Shown here: one piece after another, positions 42,724-52,204 of the stretch | Layout of the letters: each line of letters opens with the position of its first letter | Numbering within the stretch: the stretch's first letter is position 1 | Origin: Vibrio pelagius | GTDB lineage: Bacteria > Pseudomonadota > Gammaproteobacteria > Enterobacterales > Vibrionaceae | NCBI RefSeq assembly: GCF_024347575.1 | Contig: NZ_AP025503.1 | Location: forward strand, 1,302,001-1,366,000 | Direction of reading: 5' to 3' | Length of the DNA: 64,000 bases | The notes under the pieces: model-generated | Told to the model about the DNA's origin: nothing | Database searches by the model: none | The model's input: the letters and a program-made list of their open reading frames with translations, nothing else | Translations under genes and position numbers: made by a program

Positions 42724-43452
42724 CTACACATCGGTTTGTGGATTACTGTTTTCAGGGGTTGCGCTGGGTTGAATCGGCTCTTTAGGGCCTAAAAATTTCG
42801 GTGCGGTCCCTATGATGTAGAGGTCTAAAAATGCTTTGGTTCGTGCAAAAACTTCACGCAGTCGAATAGAGAAACCAGAGTGTTTAGTTGGCCCAGAAAC
42901 AGCCAAGCACTGTGCATGAATATCGTAAGAGCTCGCGATGAATAGCGCGCGTTCACAGTGAAATTTTTGAGTGATGATCAGAAAGTTATCGGTATCAAAA
43001 ATCTTTTTGGCACGGACAATCGAGTCAAGGGTACGAAAACCTGCGTAGTCGAGATTGATGCGATCTTCAGGTACTCCAGCTTTAAGCAGATCGCGCTTCA
43101 TGGTCCAAGGCTCATTGTAAGAGCGGTGTGCATTGTCACCACTCAGAAGAAATTGATTGATGGTACCTTGGTTATACAGATCGATAGCGGCGTCGATTCG
43201 GTGCTTATAGTATTCGTTGAGAGTACGACCTAGGTACTTACTTGTCCCTAAAACAACCGCAACCTCTCGTTGAGGAACGTCTTCAATCTGAGTAATGATA
43301 CGCCCTTTAGCTTGCCAAGAAACCCAGTAATCAATGGCAATTACTGTCGCTGCCCCAATCAACACAATGATAAACACGGAAAGTAGGGTGGTTTGGATCT
43401 TTTTGCTCGCCTTGTTTAAAAGTGCAATCAAATTTGAAGAACTGAATTTCAC
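42724..43452 (-). CDS. sanA: SanA-like inner-membrane protein, DUF218 family
   Basis: The 242-residue protein has one membrane helix (about 24-44) and a DUF218 domain facing the periplasm (VVLGTSKYLGR, LLSGDNAHRSYNEP, RTLDSIVRAKKIF). SanA affects envelope permeability and vancomycin resistance in E. coli; the biochemical activity is unclear. The start codon is GTG. A Pro-rich tail ends the protein. It is a single-gene unit. Confidence 0.85.
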   Translation of the reverse strand: MKFSSSNLIALLNKASKKIQTTLLSVFIIVLIGAATVIAIDYWVSWQAKGRIITQIEDVPQREVAVVLGTSKYLGRTLNEYYKHRIDAAIDLYNQGTINQFLLSGDNAHRSYNEPWTMKRDLLKAGVPEDRINLDYAGFRTLDSIVRAKKIFDTDNFLIITQKFHCERALFIASSYDIHAQCLAVSGPTKHSGFSIRLREVFARTKAFLDLYIIGTAPKFLGPKEPIQPSATPENSNPQTDV

Positions 43453-43552
43453 TCGAGGTAGGGTCCTTGCGCCTGAGCATCGTTAACGAATAGTCGATAG
43501 TACCAAAAATACCTTATAAAAATGAACGATTAAGTGATCTCTAGATAAAGAA

Positions 43553-43577
43553 AAAGCCCCTGCTGGGCAGAGGCTTT
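43553..43577. terminator. Terminator of maeA
   Basis: AAAGCCCCTGC pairs with GCAGAGGCTTT with small mismatches. On the minus strand a T-rich run follows. Confidence 0.75.
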
Positions 43578-43598
43578 AGAGATGATCTTCAATCTGAC

Positions 43599-45287
43599 TT
43601 AGAAAGCAGTACGCTTATAGCGACGGTACACTGGCTGCCAGAAGTGTTGGTCGATAGCTTGCTGTAGCGCTTCTTCTGTGATCTCTAGTGCAACACCTTG
43701 CTCGATCGCTTTCTTACCAACGGCAAAAGCAATCTTTTTCGATACCGTGTGGATCTCTTCCAATGGCGGTAGAAGAGCACCAGAACCATTGATTGCTAGT
43801 GGAGAGCAAGTCGCTAGCGCACGGCTTGATTCCATCAGCATTTCGTCTGTGATGCGAGAAGCATTAACCGCTAGAACACCAAGGCCGATACCTGGGAAGA
43901 TGTAGCTGTTGTTACACTGTGCGATTGGGTAAACCGTGCCTTTGTGAGTCACTGGCTCAAACGGGCTACCTGTTGCAACAAGTGCTTGACCTTCTGTCCA
44001 GCGAATGATGTCGTTTGGCGTCGCTTCAACACGGCTTGTTGGGTTCGATAGAGGGAACACGATTGGGCGTTCACAGTGAAGGTTCATCTCTTGGATAACT
44101 TCTTTGCTGAACAGACCCGGTGCCCCAGATACACCTACAAGTACAGTAGGCTTCGCGTTACGGACAACATCTAATAGAGAGAAACCAGTACCTTCTGTTT
44201 CCCAACCTTCAGTGTTCTTTTTGGTTTGAACCAGACGTTGTTGGAAGTCGAGTAGGTTTGGCATGCCCTCTTGTAGAAGACCCCAACGGTCAACCATGTA
44301 AACTTGTGAGCGAGCTTGCGCATCGCTGATACCTTCAGACACCATCTGAGCGATAATCGCTTCTGCGATACCACAACCCGCTGAACCTGCACCAAGGAAT
44401 GTCACACGTTGCTCAGATAGCTTGCTACCTGCCGCTTTACAAGCCGCCAATAGTGAGCCAACTGTTACAGCAGCAGTGCCTTGAATGTCATCGTTGAAGC
44501 AGCAGATGCGGTTTTTGTAGCGCTCAAGCAGTGGCATTGCGTTCTTCTGAGCGAAGTCCTCAAACTGAACCAAAGCATCTGGCCAACGGCGTTGAACTGC
44601 TTGAATGAACTCTTCAACGAATGCGTTGTAGTCTGCGCCTGTGATACGAGGGTGGCGCCAGCCCATGTACATTGGGTCTGCTAGACGTTGAGGGTTGTTG
44701 GTACCAACATCAAGAACGATAGGTAGCATGTAAGCTGGGCTGATGCCGCCACACGCTGTGTATAGAGAAAGCTTACCAATTGGAATACCCATACCACCGA
44801 TACCTTGGTCTCCCAAACCAAGAATACGCTCACCGTCCGTTACCACGATTACTTTTACATTGTGGTTAGTCGCATTGTTCAGTAGGTCATCGATACGATC
44901 GCGGTTCGGGTAAGAGATAAACAGACCACGACCACGACGGTAAATGTTAGAGAAGTTTTCACATGCCGCACCTACAGTTGGTGTGTAGATGATTGGCATC
45001 ATTTCAGAGATATGATTTTGAACTAAACGATAGAAGAGTGTTTCGTTAGTATCTTGGATGTTGCGCAGATAAATGTGCTTATCCATGTCGCTTTCGAAGT
45101 TGCAGTACTGCTTGTACGCACGACCAACTTGCTCTTGAATCGTTTCTGTATTTTCAGGCAGAAGGCCTTCTAGGTTAAAAGAAGCACGCTCTTCAGCGGT
45201 GAATGCACTGCCTTTGTTTAAAAGAGGAGTACTTAGTAGTGCAGGACCCGAATATGGGATGTATAGAGGGCGTTTGTCGTTGTTCAT
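43599..45287 (-). CDS. maeA: NAD-dependent malic enzyme
   Basis: The enzyme converts malate to pyruvate and CO2 with NAD. The 562-residue length is that of the single-domain SfcA/MaeA form and not of the longer MaeB fused to a phosphotransacetylase domain. Visible motifs are IIYTPTVG, the metal site [11 protein letters not shown], and the nucleotide fold [15 protein letters not shown]. The ATG at 45287 is the only good start. It links C4-acid uptake to pyruvate. Confidence 0.96.
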   Translation of the reverse strand: MNNDKRPLYIPYSGPALLSTPLLNKGSAFTAEERASFNLEGLLPENTETIQEQVGRAYKQYCNFESDMDKHIYLRNIQDTNETLFYRLVQNHISEMMPIIYTPTVGAACENFSNIYRRGRGLFISYPNRDRIDDLLNNATNHNVKVIVVTDGERILGLGDQGIGGMGIPIGKLSLYTACGGISPAYMLPIVLDVGTNNPQRLADPMYMGWRHPRITGADYNAFVEEFIQAVQRRWPDALVQFEDFAQKNAMPLLERYKNRICCFNDDIQGTAAVTVGSLLAACKAAGSKLSEQRVTFLGAGSAGCGIAEAIIAQMVSEGISDAQARSQVYMVDRWGLLQEGMPNLLDFQQRLVQTKKNTEGWETEGTGFSLLDVVRNAKPTVLVGVSGAPGLFSKEVIQEMNLHCERPIVFPLSNPTSRVEATPNDIIRWTEGQALVATGSPFEPVTHKGTVYPIAQCNNSYIFPGIGLGVLAVNASRITDEMLMESSRALATCSPLAINGSGALLPPLEEIHTVSKKIAFAVGKKAIEQGVALEITEEALQQAIDQHFWQPVYRRYKRTAF

Positions 45288-45471
45288 TGGAAGCCTAATA
45301 TGGGAGAAAGAAAAACGGAAAAATGATAACGGTTTAGTTATTCAATTGTAAACTGTTTATCCCTGATATAACCAAACAAAATGATGATCTCACTGCTTTA
45401 CCACACTTGTCGAATATCGCGTGAAGATTTAGGTATACTTAGCTCACGTTTTTTATCTATTAACACCTTTT

Positions 45472-47862
45472 ATGTCTCTACTACCCATCGATTGTTATGA
45501 ACATGCATTTCATCAAAGCCTTCCTTTAAGTCATCTCGTTGTAGAAGCTGAAACTGGCTCTGGTAAGTCGACGCGTTTACCTGTTTGGGCGGCAAAGCAC
45601 GGTCGAGTATTGGTGATTGAACCAAGGCGTATTGCATGTACTTCACTGGCGGAGTATTTGGCGACTTCCTCCGGTAAACCATTGGGAGAAGACGTAGGAT
45701 ATGCGATCAAGTTAGACGCCAAATACAGCGAATCGACTCAGGTGACCTTTGTCACTCCCGGCGTCGCTCTGCGATGGTTAGTAGAAGATGGGCTAAAGAC
45801 GTTTGATATCGTGGTCGTCGATGAGTTTCATGAACGTCGCTGGGACATTGACTTGCTGGTTGCGATCTTAAAAGCGCGTAGCCAACATCGATTAATTGTA
45901 ACGTCTGCAACAATCGAAGGAGCCAAGCTTGCTCACTATCTTGATGCAGAGCGTATCACTTGTGAAGGTCGAAATTATCATGTCTCGATTGAACATCGCG
46001 CGCTGGACTCTCGTCACTTACCTGATAGTCGTAATATCGAACGTCGCGTTGCTGATGAAGTGAAGCAACAACTAGAAGCGTGCATGGGTGACATTCTTGT
46101 TTTTCTACCGGGCAAGAAAGAGATCCTACAAACGGCTCAAATGCTGAATGCCATCGAAGAGATTGAAGTCTGTCCGCTTTATGCGTCGGTCTCCGATAGC
46201 GAGCGCAATCGCGCATTGTCCGATATTCCGCTGGATTCACCACAGCGTAAGACCAAAGTTATTTTGGCGACCAACGTAGCTGAGACCTCGTTAACCATCC
46301 CGAATATTGCGCTGGTGGTAGACTCTGGTTTGGAGCGCCGAACGGTGCAGCGCAATGGTCGAACAACGCTGACTTTAAAAGCCATATCTCGTTCAAGCGC
46401 TAAGCAGCGAGCAGGTCGTGCAGGGCGTGTTATGGACGGCCAGTGTATACGTCTATTTGGTGAACATGCGGCTCTAGAACTTGTTACACCACCAGAGATG
46501 CAACGTGAAGAGTTGATTGAGCCGATGTTAGCGGCAGCTTGTTGTCAGGTGACGTTTGAAGATTTAGACCTATTAGATGAGTTACCAGAAAAGTCATTGT
46601 TGAAAGCGAAACAGGCTTTGCTTTTGATGGAGGCGATAGATGAAAAGGGAATGGCGACAGAGCATGGTCAACGCATGTATCCTTTGCCGATTGACGCCTT
46701 GCATGCCGACATTGTTACTCGGATAAATTCTAAAGCGCTTAAAGAGGCGATGATAGATCTTACTGCAGCGCTTTCCGTTCCCGCTCGACTTTATCAACTG
46801 CCGAACAATCCAGAACATTTGGATGCTCTGTTTAAAGAAGAGAAAGAGGGGTGCGACATTGCCTTACTAATCGGTCTCGTCCGAGGTAAACAGTTCCCTC
46901 ATGTTACGGTTGATAAGCAAGCTCTGTTGGAGGCTCAAGGTTTAGCGGAACAGATGCGCGAACTGTTTGAACTTCCTCAATTGGAGGTTGCTTCTCGATT
47001 CAACAGAGTCGATTTACTCAAAGAGATTTTGCGTCTGCACCCTGAGCTGGCTTTTGTACGGCGAACAAAGCGGCGTGAGGCGTTCGCCAATGGGCAGCTC
47101 GAAGTGATGTTAGGTCGGGAAAATCGAGTGCCAGACGGCAGTGAAGCTTTGCTTGTGCTCGATACCTATAGTTTACCGGGAAGAGGGGCAAAGCAGACAT
47201 TGACCTTAGCAACTACGGTTGCGCCGCTCCCGCTTTCGTTGCTTGTAGATCAAGAGCTGGGAGAGTGGAAGCAAGGTGACACGGTCGTTGAAGAGAAAGC
47301 AGACCGTTCTGGGCAGGTGTATACGGTTATGTCTCTGGTTTACGCGGGTCGTGTGATCGACACCAAGCAGATCGAGGCGCAAGGTCAACTCTCACTTAAG
47401 CCTGTCATCGATATGGTTGTAAGCGAGCAGTATTTGCGAGGATTCGCGAAGCAGAGAACTCAGGAGATCAAACATTGGCAGCTGTATGTGCGAATGGGGT
47501 TGAGTGAAAGTCACGAACACTCACAAGAAATTGAAAAGCTCAACTTTGTTGATTGGTTTGCTGCGCAGTTAGAAGAGTTGGGTGTAAGCCAAGTGGATGA
47601 ATTAGAGATGTTCAACGCAGAAGATATCCCGTTTGCCGGTATTCCTTATTGGGAATATGAGGAGTTTGCAGAAAAATACCCTTTCCATTTATCATTGGCC
47701 GATCTTCATATCGATGTTGAATACCTTCCTCAAAGAAAGCTTGTGTATGTTCATTACTCGAGCGGTGGACGTAAAACACCACCTAAGCGTTGGGAGCTAC
47801 CAGTTTGGTCTGGTTGGCGCATTCAATATAAGAAAGCAAGTCGTGTTGTGGATGTGAAATAA
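45472..47862 (+). CDS. hrpB: ATP-dependent helicase HrpB (DEAH/RHA type)
   Basis: The 796-residue protein has Walker A AETGSGKST (about 27-35), motif II DEFHER, motif III TSATIEG and motif VI QRAGRAGR. The C-terminal region includes the HrpB-specific domains ending in KTPPKRWELPVWSGWR. HrpB is a putative RNA or DNA helicase of unclear role. It is alone, divergent from maeA, with 184 bases between them. Confidence 0.93.
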   Translation: MSLLPIDCYEHAFHQSLPLSHLVVEAETGSGKSTRLPVWAAKHGRVLVIEPRRIACTSLAEYLATSSGKPLGEDVGYAIKLDAKYSESTQVTFVTPGVALRWLVEDGLKTFDIVVVDEFHERRWDIDLLVAILKARSQHRLIVTSATIEGAKLAHYLDAERITCEGRNYHVSIEHRALDSRHLPDSRNIERRVADEVKQQLEACMGDILVFLPGKKEILQTAQMLNAIEEIEVCPLYASVSDSERNRALSDIPLDSPQRKTKVILATNVAETSLTIPNIALVVDSGLERRTVQRNGRTTLTLKAISRSSAKQRAGRAGRVMDGQCIRLFGEHAALELVTPPEMQREELIEPMLAAACCQVTFEDLDLLDELPEKSLLKAKQALLLMEAIDEKGMATEHGQRMYPLPIDALHADIVTRINSKALKEAMIDLTAALSVPARLYQLPNNPEHLDALFKEEKEGCDIALLIGLVRGKQFPHVTVDKQALLEAQGLAEQMRELFELPQLEVASRFNRVDLLKEILRLHPELAFVRRTKRREAFANGQLEVMLGRENRVPDGSEALLVLDTYSLPGRGAKQTLTLATTVAPLPLSLLVDQELGEWKQGDTVVEEKADRSGQVYTVMSLVYAGRVIDTKQIEAQGQLSLKPVIDMVVSEQYLRGFAKQRTQEIKHWQLYVRMGLSESHEHSQEIEKLNFVDWFAAQLEELGVSQVDELEMFNAEDIPFAGIPYWEYEEFAEKYPFHLSLADLHIDVEYLPQRKLVYVHYSSGGRKTPPKRWELPVWSGWRIQYKKASRVVDVK

Positions 47863-48068
47863 GAGGAATTACTTCAATTTGTAAAATATTAATCAAATAG
47901 GCGCATATATGAGTTTTCAGTTCGTCTTTTGTTACAAAATTGATTTTTATATGCCATTTTAACCAATCAAAAGGTCATAAAAGACCATTCTTCTATATCC
48001 TATTGCTATATAGAAAGAGTTGGTGGATATTAAAAGTATATTGTGTTGCCAATGTGTCGGGGGACATC

Positions 48069-48446
48069 ATGGATAAACAAAAAGAGACCTGTGTAGAATT
48101 TGATTACACAAACTTTCTTGGCGCGTCATGCGATAAAAAATGGACTTTTCTAGAAGCACTCACCACATTTGCCCCTGTGTTCGGTACAGTATGGAAAGAT
48201 AGTATTAAAGATCTATCGACTCCGGAAGATCGTTTATGGGAAAAGGCACTCAAATCACTCTCTACGAGGAAGAGTGACGAATCAAACATCGTAGTGTTAC
48301 TTAAATTGGCAAAGTTGGAAGGTATCAACGAACTGAAAGTTGTAATGCCATATTCGTTGGAAGATGAACAGATCGAGTACATTGAATCACGGAGCCACTT
48401 GGTGATCACCGGAAATTCGGCTGAAGAGTTCACAATCAAGTTATAG
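48069..48446 (+). CDS. Acidic protein of unknown function (125 aa)
   Basis: I do not recognise this protein. It is soluble, rich in Glu and Asp, and has no signal or membrane segment. GGGGGA lies 4 bases before the ATG at 48069; a longer frame to 47940 lacks a site. The C-terminal half (LKLAKLEGINELKVVMPYSLEDEQIEYIE) could be an alpha/beta domain. A strong hairpin follows the stop. Promoter-like AT-rich DNA lies upstream, so it is probably a real single gene. Confidence 0.65.
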   Translation: MDKQKETCVEFDYTNFLGASCDKKWTFLEALTTFAPVFGTVWKDSIKDLSTPEDRLWEKALKSLSTRKSDESNIVVLLKLAKLEGINELKVVMPYSLEDEQIEYIESRSHLVITGNSAEEFTIKL

Positions 48447-48502
48447 ATAGCAAGGCGTTATCTCAACGTGGAGTTCGATGACGAATTAAGTCTAATGCTG
48501 AT

Positions 48503-48566
48503 AAAGGGCCGCTTATCTACTTCATTAATTCATTTATTTGATTAATAAAGTGGTAAGTGGCCCTTT
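48503..48566. terminator. Long hairpin between the orphan gene and purC
   Basis: AAAGGGCCGCTTA pairs with TAAGTGGCCCTTT apart from one G-T pair, and an inner ATTAAT pairs with itself. It lies between convergent genes and may serve both. Confidence 0.7.
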
Positions 48567-48597
48567 GAGTAACAAACCTTATTGATAAAAATGAATG

Positions 48598-49701
48598 TTA
48601 GTCGATTAGGTCGTACTCAGCGCGTAGGATGTCGACGATCTCTTGTTTTGGATTCTCGCTCAGTTCAATCTTACTGCCTGTGATCTTTTCAGCAATATCA
48701 AGGTAGGTGCGAGACAGGGACATTAAGGCATCAAGCGGCAGTTCGTTATCACGTGCTAATGCTTCGCGTTCAGGCATACGCTCTTTGTTAAGTAGAATAT
48801 CGGCATCTGGGAAGTGGTTTAACAAGAACTGGCGGAAGCCTTCTTTCGAGTTCTCTACGATGTTGCCTTTGTTGTACTCTTGAGTATCCCAAATACGTGA
48901 TGAATCTGGCGTGCCAACTTCATCCATGTAAATAAGCTTTTCATTGCCCTGAGCATCATTGACGTAACCAAACTCAAACTTGGTATCAACGAAGGTCTGA
49001 TCAACCTTGCTCAATGCTTCGCTAATCACGCTAAAGCCTTCTTTGAGTAGCTTCTCGTAGTGAGCAATATCGCTCTCTTTAGTGAAGTTAAACGCAGCGA
49101 AGTTCTGCTCGATGTTCTGACGAGTGATGTTGACATCATCTGCTTCTGGTACGCCAGGAATGCCTTTCAGAATACCCTTGGTCGATGGCGTGATCAGTAG
49201 CTCAGGAAGCTTCTTATCTTTCTCTAAACCTTCTGGCATTTCGATGCCACAGAATTCACGTTCGCCATTAGCGTATGCGCGCCACATTGAACCGGTAATG
49301 TATTGGCGACAAATCGCTTCAATCATAACAGGGCGTGCTTTTTGTACGATCCAAACGAATGGGTGAGGGATATCTAGAATGTGGCTATCAGCCAGTCCGT
49401 TGTCTTTAAACAGCTTAAACCAGTGATTAGAGATAGCGTTGAGCGCGGCACCTTTACCAGGAACACCTTTCAAGCCACCTTCGCCATGCCAAATACAGTC
49501 AAATGCAGAGATACGGTCACTAATTACCATAATGGCTAACGGCGCATCAGGCGCGACATCGTAGCCTTTCTCTTTGATTAGTCTTTGACTATCTTCTTCG
49601 GTTAACCAGTAAACTGAACGAACTTTGCCACTGTGGACAGGTTTATCAGTACGGATGGGTAGATCATCATTTACGGCTAGAACTTGATCAGCGAGGCTCA
49701 T
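48598..49701 (-). CDS. purC: SAICAR synthetase
   Basis: PurC joins CAIR and aspartate in purine synthesis. The 367-residue form is longer than the 237-residue E. coli enzyme and is the type seen in Vibrio. Motifs include [19 protein letters not shown] and [13 protein letters not shown] near the nucleotide site. A PurR-like box lies about 100 bases upstream. AGGA precedes the ATG. Confidence 0.95.
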   Translation of the reverse strand: MSLADQVLAVNDDLPIRTDKPVHSGKVRSVYWLTEEDSQRLIKEKGYDVAPDAPLAIMVISDRISAFDCIWHGEGGLKGVPGKGAALNAISNHWFKLFKDNGLADSHILDIPHPFVWIVQKARPVMIEAICRQYITGSMWRAYANGEREFCGIEMPEGLEKDKKLPELLITPSTKGILKGIPGVPEADDVNITRQNIEQNFAAFNFTKESDIAHYEKLLKEGFSVISEALSKVDQTFVDTKFEFGYVNDAQGNEKLIYMDEVGTPDSSRIWDTQEYNKGNIVENSKEGFRQFLLNHFPDADILLNKERMPEREALARDNELPLDALMSLSRTYLDIAEKITGSKIELSENPKQEIVDILRAEYDLID

Positions 49702-49801
49702 TTAGACATTCCTATCTTTTATCAAACGTCGTACAGAGAAGTGCATAACACACTCGATTAGGTGGGCATTATACCCAATCTAAATTCAGCTTCCAGAGAA
49801 A

Positions 49802-49817
49802 AAGCAAACGTTTGCCT
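49802..49817. promoter_or_regulatory. PurR box of purC
   Basis: AAGCAAACGTTTGCCT matches the PurR consensus ANGCAAACGTTTNCNT at every fixed base and has a perfect 12-bp core palindrome, 101-116 bases upstream of the purC start. Confidence 0.85.
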
Positions 49818-49933
49818 TTTTCTTTGAAATCTCTTTTTTATCTGCACTTTCCTAGCACTGAATTAATTGCAAAAAAACCTGCTCAATGCTGTCAGTGGTT
49901 TCAACAGTAAAGAGCAGGGCGGACAGTGTTTGA

Positions 49934-50356
49934 TTAGTGGACATGATGCGTTGTGTTGTGTTCAACAAAGAAGACTTCACATTGGTATTGGATCGCAAGC
50001 TCACGCAAATACTGTTGACCAAATGAATCGATTTGGTTGCTTGCGATAATGGCACTCGCGTTTCGAGAGCGAATCGCTTTCTCTACAGTCTCCATTTCGC
50101 TCATTTGGCGAGAAGGTTTCATGTGAATGATGCGCTCACAGCAAATGTTGAACTGAGAGAGTTCTTTTGCTGATGGGCGAGGGGTTTGAGCAGTAAACAG
50201 TAACCACTGTTCTTGATTGGACAGCAAAGCCATACGCGCTAGCAAGTTTGCTTGGTGGCGATATTGATTAGAGCTTTGCGGCAGGTGTGATGCTGAAGAA
50301 AATGCGCATTGAACTAGCGTGCTAGAGTGTTGTGCTTTTACGTGAGCTTGAATCAT
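49934..50356 (-). CDS. sulA: SulA-like SOS cell-division inhibitor
   Basis: SulA blocks FtsZ ring formation after DNA damage. The 140-residue protein matches SulA in its central block (EQWLLFTAQTPRPSAKEL, then METVEKAIRSRNASAIIAS) though its C-terminus differs. The ATG at 50356 has AAGGACAG just upstream. A perfect LexA box starts 22 bases upstream of the start codon, which strongly supports both the call and the start. Confidence 0.85.
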   Translation of the reverse strand: MIQAHVKAQHSSTLVQCAFSSASHLPQSSNQYRHQANLLARMALLSNQEQWLLFTAQTPRPSAKELSQFNICCERIIHMKPSRQMSEMETVEKAIRSRNASAIIASNQIDSFGQQYLRELAIQYQCEVFFVEHNTTHHVH

Positions 50357-50377
50357 TTTGCTGTCCTTATATACATG

Positions 50378-50393
50378 CTGTATGTGTATACAG
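50378..50393. promoter_or_regulatory. LexA box of sulA
   Basis: CTGT-ATGTGTAT-ACAG is a perfect CTGT-N8-ACAG SOS box, 22-37 bases upstream of the sulA start. Confidence 0.92.
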
Positions 50394-50730
50394 TAGTTTT
50401 TATGGTACATAAGATCAAGAAATTTTTTGAGGGAATATTGAGCAAAACCTCGAAATCTGACTCGATATTTATATTAAGTCATTGTTTTAGATTATGTTTT
50501 TAAATTCGACTGAAATATCAAAATTTCTCATGATTAAGAAGGTTTGAGATCCATAGCACCTTTTCTATACAGGTTTATACAGTGGTTTGATAAAAGTACT
50601 GTATGAACGTTGAAAGGTGTTGTTGAGAGAGAAGGTCTCTTAAGCAGGGAAAAGGGTTTAAGGACTAAAGCGAAAGGGAGGCAATGGTGTATCGAATAGG
50701 GATGATAGATGCGGTAAGTGAGCAGGATCA
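50394..50730. other. AT-rich intergenic region between sulA and the zinc-ribbon gene
   Basis: No gene is supported here. TACAGT (50578) and ACTGTA (50598) form an inverted repeat with a 14-base gap; the gap is too wide for a LexA box. Confidence 0.45.
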
Positions 50731-50756
50731 AAAAAGCGCCTTGATGGCGCTTTTTT
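50731..50756. terminator. Terminator of the zinc-ribbon gene
   Basis: AAAAAGCGCC pairs perfectly with GGCGCTTTTT around TTGAT. It lies 19 bases behind the minus-strand stop. Confidence 0.9.
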
Positions 50757-50774
50757 ACTTCCGTGTTGAGACTA

Positions 50775-50963
50775 CTATCTTCTCGTTGCCTCGGAGAGTT
50801 TTGCTCTCATTTCCATTTCGCCAATATTGAACTGGCGAACGTCCATGGTTGCAATGTCATTGCACTTTTCGCATGAACTATGAGACTTACCATCAAGGTA
50901 GTCATGTTTTTTTACTAGGCTTGGCTTTTTACACCAATCACATACGCCTTCAATTGTGAACAT
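50775..50963 (-). CDS. Small zinc-ribbon-like protein (62 aa)
   Basis: The 62-residue protein has two cysteine pairs, CDWC at 8-11 and CEKC at 31-34, a spacing that fits one zinc ribbon. The C-terminal half is helical and charged. AGGAGAGG precedes the ATG and a terminator follows, so it is a real gene. I do not know its function; such proteins often bind RNA polymerase, ribosomes or nucleic acid. Confidence 0.78.
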   Translation of the reverse strand: MFTIEGVCDWCKKPSLVKKHDYLDGKSHSSCEKCNDIATMDVRQFNIGEMEMRAKLSEATRR

Positions 50964-51128
50964 ATCCTCTCCTCACCTGTATCGTCAGGTGTATTTTCGG
51001 CGTGAATTATGACACAAGTAGTACTAATAAGTTAATTGTTTGTTACCTGTTTTTGAGAGGGAGATCGTTTGCGACACCAATAGAAATGGGTTTCCGTGCA
51101 CTAAGTCATCCCTGAAAGATTTTATTTG

Positions 51129-52142
51129 TTACGTTTTGGTAACATTTTGTAAAATTGTTTTCAGGGCTGCATTCAACCTTTTCATCTCTTCATCACTTCC
51201 TTGGCCATCAGGGTGATAAATTTTAGAGAGTTGCTTGTAGCGAAGTTTGATCTGCTTTTGTTCAGGGATCGCCGAAACATTGTATCCGAACACAGCACAG
51301 GCAAGCTGAAGGTTGTGGTGACTCTTACTACCTTGTCGTTTCTTCAGCTCTTTGTAGAGTGTGGCGATTTGGTGCTTTTGTTGTTTAAGCTGAATATCTT
51401 TGAGCTTGATTTGCTCTCGACTGATGTCTTCAGTTTTTGTACTGTCACCTTGACGCAACTTAGCGATGAGAAAGCCTGTTAAGCCAAGCAGCAAGGTAAT
51501 TACAATAGCGAAACCAATGGTCAGATTTTGAGAAGCTTGGCTTTGTTGGCTAGTCGACGACACATTTACGGGAGATGAATGAGTTGGTTGTGTCGTGGCC
51601 TGCTCACTATATTGCTCATCTAGTGCTTTAAATGATGAAACTTGTTGTGAGCGTCGCTGATTGAATTGTGCTTGGAGTACTCGTTCATAAGCTTGCTGAG
51701 CTTGAGGCAGTTGAGAGCTTGCCAGGCGATACCACAATCCGGCTTGGTCAAGTCCATCAAATGACTCGGGTTTTTGTTCATAGAGCTCGCCCAAGTTGAA
51801 TGCCGCTTGATGATTGCCTTCAATAGCCAGTTGTGTATACCAGAGCGCAGCAGCGTTAATATCCTTCTGAGTTCCATGCCCGGTGAGCAGCATATCTGCA
51901 GTTTGCAGTTGAGCTTGCTGGTGACCTTGTTCTGCAGCTTGAGAAAACCAATAGAAAGCCTCTTCTTCGTTTTTGATGCTCGGCTCATTCAAGTAGATCT
52001 GTGCCAGACGAAACTCGTCTTCTGAGTTACCTTGATTAGCCTTCTCTTGAAGCTGAGTCAGTTCTTGCTTTGTTATCTCTGCAAATGATTGGGCGCTAAG
52101 AAGACAAAAAAGTAGGGGAATTAAAATGACCTTGTGCAACAT
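51129..52142 (-). CDS. Sel1-repeat protein with membrane helix and C-terminal J domain
   Basis: The 337-residue protein has a signal sequence (about 1-21), three Sel1 repeats (EDEFRLAQIYL, EEAFYWFSQAAEQGHQQAQLQ, NAAALWYTQLAIEGNHQAAF), a Ser/Gln-rich linker, a membrane helix (about 206-228), a charged coiled-coil stretch and a J domain with HPD at 310-312. The J domain would face the cytoplasm and recruit DnaK, while the Sel1 part faces the periplasm. The combination is unusual. No chaperone gene is adjacent. Confidence 0.82.
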   Translation of the reverse strand: MLHKVILIPLLFCLLSAQSFAEITKQELTQLQEKANQGNSEDEFRLAQIYLNEPSIKNEEEAFYWFSQAAEQGHQQAQLQTADMLLTGHGTQKDINAAALWYTQLAIEGNHQAAFNLGELYEQKPESFDGLDQAGLWYRLASSQLPQAQQAYERVLQAQFNQRRSQQVSSFKALDEQYSEQATTQPTHSSPVNVSSTSQQSQASQNLTIGFAIVITLLLGLTGFLIAKLRQGDSTKTEDISREQIKLKDIQLKQQKHQIATLYKELKKRQGSKSHHNLQLACAVFGYNVSAIPEQKQIKLRYKQLSKIYHPDGQGSDEEMKRLNAALKTILQNVTKT

Positions 52143-52167
52143 AGATCCATCTTTCTTGGTGGTTCCT

Positions 52168-52196
52168 ATAAAAAAGCCCAGCGATTGGCTGGGCTT
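52168..52196. terminator. Terminator of the OmpA-like lipoprotein gene
   Basis: AAGCCCAGC pairs perfectly with GCTGGGCTT around a 5-nt loop; the minus strand continues with six Ts. Confidence 0.9.
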
Positions 52197-52204
52197 AATC
52201 GAGA

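Noticed and set aside
48104..48439. Open frame of 111 codons opposite the 125-aa orphan gene
   Set aside because: The plus-strand frame has a ribosome site and fits the terminator; the minus-strand frame has neither.
50578..50603. Second SOS-box-like repeat TACAGT...ACTGTA
   Set aside because: The half sites point the wrong way and the 14-base gap does not fit CTGT-N8-ACAG.
50534..50731. Open frame of 65 codons on the minus strand near sulA
   Set aside because: It runs from inside the terminator of the zinc-ribbon gene into AT-rich DNA, and its composition is random-like.
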